Below are positions 15,424 to 21,143 of a stretch of 21,143 bases of DNA, piece after piece. The notes beneath the pieces are model-generated. The model was not told the DNA's origin. It ran no database searches and saw only the letters and a list, made by a program, of their open reading frames with translations. A program made the translations under genes and the position numbers. The stretch's first letter is position 1; each line of letters opens with the position of its first letter. Origin of the DNA: a virus. The stretch spans positions 1-21,143 of the IMG/VR virus record IMGVR_UViG_3300020172_002281; one strand, 5' to 3'.

Positions 15424-16416
15424 ATGGTTATTAATGATAATAAAGAATCGGTGACGTGTAGAATATGTGGTGAGCAATGTAAACGAATTTATGGTAGACA
15501 TCTTAAACATTCACATAATAATATGTCCACTGATGAGTATAAGAGGTTATTTCCAGGTGCACCAATAACAACACTATCTGATAAAGAGAAAACGAGTAAG
15601 AATTCTGGTTTACATATGAAGGACGAAAAGTATAAAAAGATGTTCTCTGAGATGTTTAAGGGTGATAAAAATCCAAATCATATTTCTAATACTACTGACG
15701 AGCAGAGAAGAAGTAGAAGTCCATTTTCAAAATCATTTGTTGGATATTATATGATTGAGGATAAAGAGGAACATATAAGTAAATTTGTCAAAGATGCAAT
15801 AAAGGATCGAGTATCTGATACTACTTTACGATATTATCTCAATCGTGGTTACACAGTAGAAGTTGCCAAACAGATGTTAAGTGAGAGACAAACTACCTTT
15901 TCATTAGAGAAGTGTATTGAGAAGTATGGTGATGAAATAGGTCATAAACGTTGGTTAGATAGACAGAATAAGTGGCAGACATCATTATTAGAAAATGGAA
16001 ACATTAAGTGTGGATTTTCTAAGATTTCACAGGAATTATTTTTTGAGATACTTAAAAGATATAATACCGAAGATATATCTGAGGTTTATTATGCGACAAA
16101 AAATAAAGAGTATTACATATCTATAAAAGATGTTGGTTTTTTTGCATATGATTTTACTGATTTGAAGAGAAAATTGATTATTGAATATAACGGTGATTTA
16201 TATCATGCAAATCCTGATATATATGAATCAACAGATTATCCACATCCTTATTATAAAGAAGATGGTCCTACTGCTGGTGAAATATGGAGTAGAGATAATA
16301 ATAAGATAGATGTTGCACGAGAAAAGGGATTTGATGTTCTGACTATATGGGATTCTGAATATAAGTCAGATAAAAATAAAACAATTAATAAGTGTTTAGA
16401 TTTTTTGGGAATATAG
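15424..16416 (+). CDS. Free-standing Vsr-like (EDxHD/I-Bth0305I-type) homing endonuclease inside fractured terL
   Basis: The protein is 330 aa. The N-terminus has a Ros/MucR-like zinc finger (C12, C15, then H26/H29 and H31; RHLKHSH followed by DEYKRLFPGAP). Residues 66-101 look like a NUMOD-type DNA-contact region with GDKNPNH. A KCIEKYGDEIGHKRWLDRQ segment (163-181) is typical of large phage homing endonucleases. The catalytic domain near the C-terminus shows AYDF (D243) and IEYNGDLYHANP (E254, D258, H261), the Vsr/PD-(D/E)xK-like EDxHD site. Such enzymes cut the uninterrupted allele of their host gene and spread by recombination. It lies between the two intein halves of terL, so mobility would carry the split-intein cassette into intact terminase genes. 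Its end overlaps the earliest possible start of the next gene by 25 nt. Confidence 0.85.
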   Translation: MVINDNKESVTCRICGEQCKRIYGRHLKHSHNNMSTDEYKRLFPGAPITTLSDKEKTSKNSGLHMKDEKYKKMFSEMFKGDKNPNHISNTTDEQRRSRSPFSKSFVGYYMIEDKEEHISKFVKDAIKDRVSDTTLRYYLNRGYTVEVAKQMLSERQTTFSLEKCIEKYGDEIGHKRWLDRQNKWQTSLLENGNIKCGFSKISQELFFEILKRYNTEDISEVYYATKNKEYYISIKDVGFFAYDFTDLKRKLIIEYNGDLYHANPDIYESTDYPHPYYKEDGPTAGEIWSRDNNKIDVAREKGFDVLTIWDSEYKSDKNKTINKCLDFLGI

Positions 16417-18626
16417 TTATATGTTTTTTGCGGGTATTGATTGGTGTTATTGAGTCTTATGAATATCGTAAGTTGGAACTCGATCAGGATGATGCCTCTA
16501 AAAAGATACTTAACTCTCTGTCAGTTATGAATATGCGAGTTAAAACGGATACTGGTTATGAACCGGTTACTGATATTCATATTACACAGCCATATAATCA
16601 TTACATAGTAAATACTTCCGATTATTCATTGTGTTGTGCTGACAATCACATATTATTTGATGATTTATTTGGTGAAGTTTTTGTTAGTGATTTGGGTGTA
16701 GGTGATTTTATACAAACTGAGTCAGGACCACAGTGTGTTGTTAGTATACGAAGGGAATTTGGTAAATCCTCTATGTTTGATATGACGGTAGATCATCCAA
16801 ACCATAGATTTTATACTAATGGTATTCTTTCACACAATACAGTATCTTCTGCAATATTCATATTACATACAATACTTTTCAACAATGATAAGAACTGTAT
16901 GATTGTTGCCAACAAAGGAGACACTGCCATCGAGATCGTTGATAAAGTTAAATCAATATACACACTTCTGCCATTCTTTCTTAAACCTGGTATAAAGACT
17001 TGGAACCAGAAGTCACTCACCTTCGATAATGGTTGTAGAATAAAAACTTCTGCTAGGTCAAAAACACCTGCGATTGGTTTTACCATTGACGTTCTCTACC
17101 TCGATGAGTTTGCACACATTCCGTCCAATATTATAGAACCATACTATACTGCGGCATTCCCGACCGTTTCTGCGGTTCAGAATTCAAAGATAATCATAAC
17201 GTCTACGCCGAATGGTATGAACCTTTTTCATAAGTTGTTGACTGATGCTGAAAGACCTGATGGTGATCCGTTGAAGAATAACTATAAGCCGATGCGTGTT
17301 TATTGGTATCAGGTACCGGGTAGGTTTGTTACTTATCTAAGATTGAATCCACATATGCTTCTTCGACATGGTGTTACAAATGATGATATATTCCGTGTTT
17401 TTAATGAACGTTTTGGTGAAATTACTAATGTTAAAATGGAGTTTAACATCGACTTACAGAAGGATGTTATACACATTTTCAACAATGATAAATGTTCTGA
17501 TGAGATGGTTAGGTCAATGTCATTCATTGATTCGAGAGGTTATGAGACTTCTATACTTTCTATGGCAGAGGTTACGACATGGAAAGATGAGGCTGTAAAA
17601 GATATTGGTGGTGAAGATGCGTTCAATCAGGAATATGGACTCCGTTTCATAAACTCGAGTAAATCTTTACTCAATGAAGCCATAATAGATGAGTTACTTA
17701 AATCTAAGAGAAACTACGTACACAGTGAGTTGGATGAGTTCTCTCGACTTAAGTTCTCTTATGATGAGTTGAAATGGATAGATGATGATGATGTTTATAT
17801 TCCAATGAAGCGTAAGGATTATAAAATTGTTGTCTCTGTTGATATATCTGAGGGACTTGGTCAGGATTATTCCGTTATAAACATATTCCGTGTATCTGAG
17901 AAGTCACGTGAAGTGATTGATGTACAGAAGGCTATGTATAAGTCGGTTGTGGATTTCTTTCGACTTGAGCAAATAGGTATATTTAGAAACAATTTTGTAT
18001 CTGTGAAACAATTGGCAGAGGTTTTATACTTACTTGTTTTTGAATACTTCAATCCGGATAATGTCAAAGTAGTTCTCGAACTTAACAACTATGGTAATAC
18101 CTTACTGGCAGAGATGCCACACGTTTTTGATGGTAACAACAATTATGGATCTTCTGTTTTTGTAAGGTATAAACACCGAGCCGATGCAACAGAGGAGAGA
18201 GTTGGACTTAAAGTAGGTGAGAACAAAAATCTTTTAGTTAAGGACTACCAGGATCTAATGTATTCAAAGTCTTTTGTCATTACTAATGAGGATAACATAC
18301 GAGAGATTACGACTTTTGTCAAACACATAACTATTGCTGGTAACATAAGATATGCTGCCGATGTTGGTCATGATGATACTGTTATGACTATTGTTAATGC
18401 ATCCTCTATATTTTCTAAAAACGAGTTTCGTGAGATGATTGAGGAGTGGAGTAAGATGTTCAGTCCAAAAGAATTTATGGATTATGTGAATGAAGAGCTT
18501 AAAAGATTGGATTTCGTTGAGGGTGTTGATTATGGACAGGTTCTACGTGCACGTAAGATGAATAGACCGAAGAATAATATTTGGAATAACGATAGTAATA
18601 TAAACTGGTTTGGGACGAAGAACTAA
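16392..18626 (+). CDS. Split-intein C-fragment fused to terminase large subunit C-terminal part
   Basis: Intein blocks come first. Block B is LCCADNHILFDD with VSDLGVGDFI. Blocks F/G are DMTVDHPNHRFYTNGILSHN, ending at 16838. The extein resumes with T (codon 16839) and SSAIFILHTILF, completing Walker A. Then come Walker B LYLDEF (Asp/Glu codons at 17103/17106), the coupling motif IITSTPNG, and the RNase H-like nuclease: VSVDISEGLGQDY (Asp codon 17841), VVLELNNYGN, and DVGHDDTVM (18360-18383). This is the motor and headful nuclease that packages DNA through the portal. The start is uncertain: GTG 16392 (A-rich leader, overlaps the endonuclease), TTG 16428 or 16437, or ATG 16527 (giving a 104-aa IntC). 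Upstream in-frame residues IESYEYRKLELD look intein-derived, so an early start is preferred. An extra segment of about 100 aa sits between the ATPase and nuclease parts compared with T4. Confidence 0.88.
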   Translation: MFRFFGNIVICFLRVLIGVIESYEYRKLELDQDDASKKILNSLSVMNMRVKTDTGYEPVTDIHITQPYNHYIVNTSDYSLCCADNHILFDDLFGEVFVSDLGVGDFIQTESGPQCVVSIRREFGKSSMFDMTVDHPNHRFYTNGILSHNTVSSAIFILHTILFNNDKNCMIVANKGDTAIEIVDKVKSIYTLLPFFLKPGIKTWNQKSLTFDNGCRIKTSARSKTPAIGFTIDVLYLDEFAHIPSNIIEPYYTAAFPTVSAVQNSKIIITSTPNGMNLFHKLLTDAERPDGDPLKNNYKPMRVYWYQVPGRFVTYLRLNPHMLLRHGVTNDDIFRVFNERFGEITNVKMEFNIDLQKDVIHIFNNDKCSDEMVRSMSFIDSRGYETSILSMAEVTTWKDEAVKDIGGEDAFNQEYGLRFINSSKSLLNEAIIDELLKSKRNYVHSELDEFSRLKFSYDELKWIDDDDVYIPMKRKDYKIVVSVDISEGLGQDYSVINIFRVSEKSREVIDVQKAMYKSVVDFFRLEQIGIFRNNFVSVKQLAEVLYLLVFEYFNPDNVKVVLELNNYGNTLLAEMPHVFDGNNNYGSSVFVRYKHRADATEERVGLKVGENKNLLVKDYQDLMYSKSFVITNEDNIREITTFVKHITIAGNIRYAADVGHDDTVMTIVNASSIFSKNEFREMIEEWSKMFSPKEFMDYVNEELKRLDFVEGVDYGQVLRARKMNRPKNNIWNNDSNINWFGTKN
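16527..16838 (+). other. Intein C-fragment core (IntC)
   Basis: From the internal ATG this is 104 residues: block B (His41 of C-A-D-N-H), block F with NHRFYTNG, and the terminal SHN whose Asn cyclises. Thr follows as the +1 nucleophile. The Thr usually found in block B (T-x-x-H) is Ala here. Confidence 0.85.
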
Positions 18627-18862
18627 TCTTCGTCCGGTATCAGTTCACCTAAATTTACAGTCCTAAGTATATGTCTCGCTAATCTGATTGCATCCTCGTT
18701 CGAAATTACACCTCCTGCGTAGCCGTGTTTGCCCCATTCTGTCCCGATACTGAACCCTTTTTTTCCACCACACTGCCAGGTGCATGAATTACTTATACGT
18801 AGGTTTCCTGCACCGATTACTTCGTAGTCGACGTAGTCGTTATCCCTTTTCTGTATACACAT
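18623..18862 (-). CDS. Small hypothetical protein
   Basis: A 79-aa protein I do not recognise. It has a Gly-rich centre (GGKKGFSIGTEWGKHGYAGG), two Cys residues (SCTWQC), and a C-terminal amphipathic helix SNEDAIRLARHILRTVN with an acidic end. There is no signal peptide or membrane helix. It is the last gene of a leftward HAD-ClpS-unknown unit. Its ATG shares one base with the ClpS TGA (TGATG), implying coupled translation. Its stop overlaps the terL stop by 4 nt in convergent orientation, with no terminator between them. Confidence 0.68.
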   Translation of the reverse strand: MCIQKRDNDYVDYEVIGAGNLRISNSCTWQCGGKKGFSIGTEWGKHGYAGGVISNEDAIRLARHILRTVNLGELIPDED

Positions 18863-19140
18863 CAGTTTGCCTCCATAGTTACGGAAAGACCAGCACCTTT
18901 TAGTTTATCTTTCATTTCTGAAATTAAATCATAGTCTCCGTATTTTACATCACAAATACCTTTGTGGTGTACTATGTGTGCACATTGGTTGGCTTGTTCG
19001 TACTCATGTTTACATACCTTCATTAGACATGTGATGACCCAATCGAAACTATTGAAGTCGTCGTTATGAAGATCTAATCTATAAGGTTTTGATAAAATCT
19101 CTTCTACCTTAGACTCTACTTGTTCTTTAACTTTTCCCAT
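18862..19140 (-). CDS. clpS: ClpS-like Clp protease adaptor
   Basis: This 92-aa protein is a clear ClpS. YRLDLHNDDFNSFDWV (20-35) holds the N-D-D amino-terminus pocket residues (N26, D27, D28). AHIVHHKG (54-61) holds the conserved His (H58, equivalent to E. coli H66). ClpS delivers N-end-rule substrates, with Leu/Phe/Trp/Tyr at the N-terminus, to ClpAP or ClpCP. At the E. coli Met40 gate position there is Phe32, and the QANQCAHIVHHKG-DVK-G sequence resembles Bacteroidetes ClpS, pointing to acquisition from the host. The N-terminal extension (1-18) that normally docks and regulates the unfoldase is charged and helical here. It sits between the HAD gene (20 nt upstream) and a coupled 79-aa gene. 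Confidence 0.9.
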   Translation of the reverse strand: MGKVKEQVESKVEEILSKPYRLDLHNDDFNSFDWVITCLMKVCKHEYEQANQCAHIVHHKGICDVKYGDYDLISEMKDKLKGAGLSVTMEAN

Positions 19141-19160
19141 ATTTTTTTATTAGTTTTTAT

Positions 19161-19697
19161 TTAGAAAGGATTGAATGTTTTTAATGTTTTGTTAACTACG
19201 TCCACGACGGTTATATTCATATTTCTGTTGTTTGCTTCTATCTCTGCCCACTCTTCAAAATGAGGTAGGTGTTCCTGTCGATCATCAAACATTATGAATT
19301 CATCGTATTTTTGTTCGTCTAATTTCTGTCCAAAAAGTTTCTTTTTGAAGTCAAGTGTATCTCCTCCCCAGTTTAGGTGAACTTCGTGGAATGTTAAATC
19401 ATTCTTTTCGAATATTTTGTCAATATTCTCTCTCATACCCTTTACTTTATTCAACCTTCCGGTTGCCACTATTACTTTTGTTTCTGGATCCTCTGTGTGT
19501 TCAAAATACTTTTCTTTTACCCATTCATTCATTGGTATTTCGAATATGTCGGTGTCGAGTGTTTCGTGTTTACCCCACCATCCTATGTATGGCCATTCCT
19601 TACCTGTGGCTTCTTGCCAAATATTTTTCCCTTCTTCGGGACCAGGTGTATGAAACAACGTGTCGTCGAAGTCGAAGCAGACTAATTTTTTTGTCAT
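19161..19697 (-). CDS. HAD-superfamily phosphatase, Swiss-Army-Knife RNA-repair type domain
   Basis: The protein is 178 aa with all four HAD motifs: FDFDDTLF (D9 nucleophile, D11), VIVATGR (Thr79), DFKKK (Lys about 118), and IMFDDRQEH (D138, D139). The Trp-rich insert after motif I (EWPYIGWWGKHETL, then IPMNEWV) is like the HAD domain associated with 'Swiss Army Knife' RNA repair proteins. A 5' or 3' nucleotide or RNA-end phosphatase is plausible, parallel to T4 polynucleotide kinase-phosphatase, but no kinase domain is fused. It is the first gene of a leftward unit with ClpS, preceded by TATA-like sequences and a long A-rich leader. It is divergent from the gene at 19760. Confidence 0.82.
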   Translation of the reverse strand: MTKKLVCFDFDDTLFHTPGPEEGKNIWQEATGKEWPYIGWWGKHETLDTDIFEIPMNEWVKEKYFEHTEDPETKVIVATGRLNKVKGMRENIDKIFEKNDLTFHEVHLNWGGDTLDFKKKLFGQKLDEQKYDEFIMFDDRQEHLPHFEEWAEIEANNRNMNITVVDVVNKTLKTFNPF

Positions 19698-19730
19698 TAT
19701 TGTTTTTATTTTATATGTACAAATATACGG

Positions 19731-19741
19731 ATTATATATAA
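19731..19741. promoter_or_regulatory. Divergent TTATATATAA box
   Basis: This palindromic box is 18 nt before the ATG at 19760 on the plus strand and about 33 nt before the ATG at 19697 on the minus strand. The minus strand also has TATATTTG and TATAAAAT closer in. Confidence 0.42.
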
Positions 19742-19759
19742 CGAAAATTTACACAGTTT

Positions 19760-20152
19760 ATGAAAAAAGATAAATATTTCTTCATCTATGTTATTCTGTT
19801 TCTTTTTGTAGTTTCTGCTTTTTATAACTATCGTGGTTGTGAAAAAAATACATCTACGGTTGATGCTGTCTATATTAGAAGGATAGATTCATTAAATTTT
19901 GCTAACGTATATCTTCAAAGAAGGTTAGATGAGATTATATATGAGACTAAAAGAAGTGATAGTTTGGTCGATGTTCTACGTGAAAGAATTGATTTATTAG
20001 ATTCACAATTAATTTCAGCAAGAGCTGACGTTAAAAGAATGCGTCTGGCACGTGCTAATAACGATAAGAAAATAAAGTCTGTTATGGATTCTAAGGTTGA
20101 TTTGAGCGATGAGGATATGTTGGACTACTTTAAAACAAAATTACCAAAATAA
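19760..20152 (+). CDS. Membrane-anchored coiled-coil protein, i-spanin-like
   Basis: The 130-aa product starts MKKDKYFFIYVILFLFVVSAF, a basic N-terminus plus one membrane helix (about 6-23) in N-in orientation. About 100 charged residues follow with heptad-like Leu/Ile spacing (LQRRLDEIIYE; VLRERIDLLDSQLIS) that predict a periplasmic coiled coil. This is the plan of an inner-membrane spanin (Rz-like), which spans the periplasm at lysis. The next gene begins 1 nt after its stop and encodes an exported coiled-coil protein, fitting a two-gene lysis unit. No lysin or holin lies in the window, and a structural or DNA-ejection role cannot be excluded. Confidence 0.68.
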   Translation: MKKDKYFFIYVILFLFVVSAFYNYRGCEKNTSTVDAVYIRRIDSLNFANVYLQRRLDEIIYETKRSDSLVDVLRERIDLLDSQLISARADVKRMRLARANNDKKIKSVMDSKVDLSDEDMLDYFKTKLPK

Positions 20153-20153
20153 T

Positions 20154-20642
20154 ATGAGGAATGTTTTTATTTTTATGACTTTTTTATTTTCTACACTTTT
20201 GTCCTTTTCACAGGAATCTCCCACTGTAATAACTAAAGATGGTAAAAAGTGGTTCTGTTTTGACAGAAAACACGCAGAATATTTATATAAACTCGTTCAA
20301 GTTAATGAGGTTATTAATAGAGATAGAATGGAGTGTGATACACTCGTTCTTTCTTTGGATAAGGAAAACTCATTGTTACGTAATCGTGTTGTGGTTTCTG
20401 ATAGTGTTATTTATGTTCTTAGGAAAGGATCTGTTTTGAGGGATAGTGCTATTGCAAATCAGGCTGAACAGATACGTAATATGAGTTCTGCTATAAAAAT
20501 TCATTCAGATAAAGTCGGTGAGTTAGAGAAAGAGACTCATGACCTGGATGAGAAGTTGAGAAAAGAGAGACCCAAAAAGTTTTGGATGGGTTTTGGAGGG
20601 TTTGTTGTTGGTGTATGTACTGTTTTGGTATTTGTACTCTAA
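20154..20642 (+). CDS. Exported coiled-coil protein with C-terminal membrane helix, spanin-like partner
   Basis: The 162-aa product starts at ATG 20154, 1 nt after the previous stop. A start at 20109 would be internal to the previous gene and spoil the signal peptide. Residues 1-19 (MRNVFIFMTFLFSTLLSFS) form a signal sequence with likely cleavage near SFSQ-E. There is no lipobox Cys. The middle (about 60-140) is a coiled coil. Residues 143-162 (FWMGFGGFVVGVCTVLVFVL) form a C-terminal transmembrane helix preceded by KERPKK. The combination of cleaved N-terminus and C-terminal anchor resembles unimolecular spanins without the lipid anchor. It is co-transcribed with the 130-aa gene. Function is inferred from topology only. 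Confidence 0.7.
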   Translation: MRNVFIFMTFLFSTLLSFSQESPTVITKDGKKWFCFDRKHAEYLYKLVQVNEVINRDRMECDTLVLSLDKENSLLRNRVVVSDSVIYVLRKGSVLRDSAIANQAEQIRNMSSAIKIHSDKVGELEKETHDLDEKLRKERPKKFWMGFGGFVVGVCTVLVFVL

Positions 20643-20645
20643 ATG

Positions 20646-20663
20646 ATAAAAAGGCGTTTTTAT
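20646..20663 (+). terminator. Weak A/T hairpin after spanin-like genes
   Basis: ATAAAAAGGCGTTTTTAT forms a 7-bp A/T stem with a GGCG loop 4 nt past the stop. It has no strong GC stem, so termination is doubtful. Confidence 0.3.
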
Positions 20664-20667
20664 AACG

Positions 20668-20678
20668 TAATATATAAT
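20668..20678 (+). promoter_or_regulatory. TAATATATAAT late-promoter-like box
   Basis: This box is 22 nt before ATG 20701, with an A-rich leader. Confidence 0.45.
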
Positions 20679-20700
20679 ATTATAAAAAAAATTAAAAGAA

Positions 20701-21143
20701 ATGAAATACATCAGAACATTTGACTCTTACAAAGATGTAAAGAAGAAATTGACATCTGTTGATCCAGAGATTTTTACACAGGCTATGAATGAGTCTGTAT
20801 TGCAAGTTGGTGACCTTTATAAGGTTAGATCTATGGTCGATATACCGCAATCACTTATAAACTCTTATATTAAGAAAGTTAAGGACACTACTGGTAAGAA
20901 CCTTCGTCAGTTCTTCGGTGACGTTGAAATTGCAGAAGAACTTTTAAAGTTCATCACAATATCAAATCTTGACGTTGAGAAAATACCAGGTAACGCATTG
21001 ATGGGTGGTTCACAAGCACAAGCACAAGGTACACAAGTACAGGTAGATGTTGCACAGACTACAACTGATGAAGTACCTGCTGCTCAAACTACTGAGGCAC
21101 CTGCTGCTCAAACTACTGAGGCACCTGTTGCACAACCTGCATC
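20701..21143 (+). CDS. Repeat-rich protein with MKY-type leader, partial
   Basis: An open reading frame of 147 residues continues off the right edge. It starts MKYIRTFDSYKDVKKKL, resembling the leaders of the 952-aa and 228-aa virion-region proteins. A helical domain to about residue 100 follows. A Gln/Ala/Thr/Pro-rich segment (SQAQAQGTQVQVDVAQTTT) then enters octapeptide repeats (A/V)PAAQTTE. This composition matches the Thr/Gln/Ala linker inside the 952-aa protein, which suggests related virion proteins with flexible linkers. The function is unknown; T4-type internal head proteins also carry short MK-type targeting leaders, which is only an analogy here. Confidence 0.72.
   Translation, partial: MKYIRTFDSYKDVKKKLTSVDPEIFTQAMNESVLQVGDLYKVRSMVDIPQSLINSYIKKVKDTTGKNLRQFFGDVEIAEELLKFITISNLDVEKIPGNALMGGSQAQAQGTQVQVDVAQTTTDEVPAAQTTEAPAAQTTEAPVAQPA
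21073..21143 (+). repeat. 24-nt tandem repeat encoding (A/V)PAAQTTE
   Basis: Two complete units (21073-21096, 21097-21120) differ at one base, and a third diverging unit runs to the window end. Confidence 0.9.

Noticed and set aside
15395-16838. A group I or II intron as explanation for the terL interruption
   Set aside because: Protein splicing motifs (Cys1 block A, block B, HNHRFYTNG, SHN+T) are exact at both junctions, and I saw no intron core structure.
1-21143. tRNA genes, CRISPR arrays, insertion sequences
   Set aside because: No cloverleaf-like segments, spaced direct repeats or transposase genes were seen on reading both strands. The only tandem repeats are within coding sequence.

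Overview
The window looks like a piece of a T4-like (myovirus) phage genome that infects a Bacteroidetes host. T4-type morphogenesis proteins are recognisable: tail tube, tail sheath, a gp26-like baseplate hub protein, and small and large terminase. The DNA is AT-rich. Translation starts lack Shine-Dalgarno sequences and have A-rich leaders. The phage ClpS has the Phe-gated, QANQC-type sequence I associate with Bacteroidetes. The host assignment is inference. No tRNA, rRNA, CRISPR array or insertion sequence was seen, and no stretch over 300 bases lacks a gene.

Layout. 1-96 is the start of a leftward metallophosphoesterase (SbcD/gp47-like). 165-1160 is an AT-rich free-standing LAGLIDADG homing endonuclease. 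1309-3792 holds tail tube (+), Hsp20 (-), gp26-like hub protein (+) and a short gp51-like gene (+). 3892-11513 is a leftward cluster: a double-size sheath (1340 aa), a 228-aa coiled-coil protein and a 952-aa LysM-containing protein. 11610-14166 is a rightward run of small unknown genes: UVR-motif, G-x-F/W repeat, hypothetical, zinc-ribbon-like and HAD-like. 14163-14795 is the probable small terminase (-). 14849-18626 is the large terminase, broken in two. 18623-19697 is a leftward cluster: unknown, ClpS, HAD phosphatase. 19760-20642 is a pair of membrane/coiled-coil proteins that could be spanin-like. A repeat-rich protein starts at 20701 and runs off the end.

The standout system is the large terminase. 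Its first half stops just after the Walker A lysine with an intein N-fragment. A free-standing Vsr-like homing endonuclease gene follows. The second half then begins with the intein C-fragment and resumes at the Walker A threonine. Active terminase therefore needs trans-splicing of two polypeptides. This matches the 'fractured gene' arrangement known from phage metagenomes, placed in the ATPase P-loop. In-frame remnants on both sides of the endonuclease suggest that it landed in the linker of a once continuous intein.

Expression probably uses a recurrent TAATATATA-type box, 3-43 nt and mostly 16-34 nt before starts. I read it as the phage's late promoter, analogous to T4 TATAAATA. Hairpin terminators separate the convergent units. 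Hsp20 and ClpS suggest that the phage intervenes in host protein quality control.
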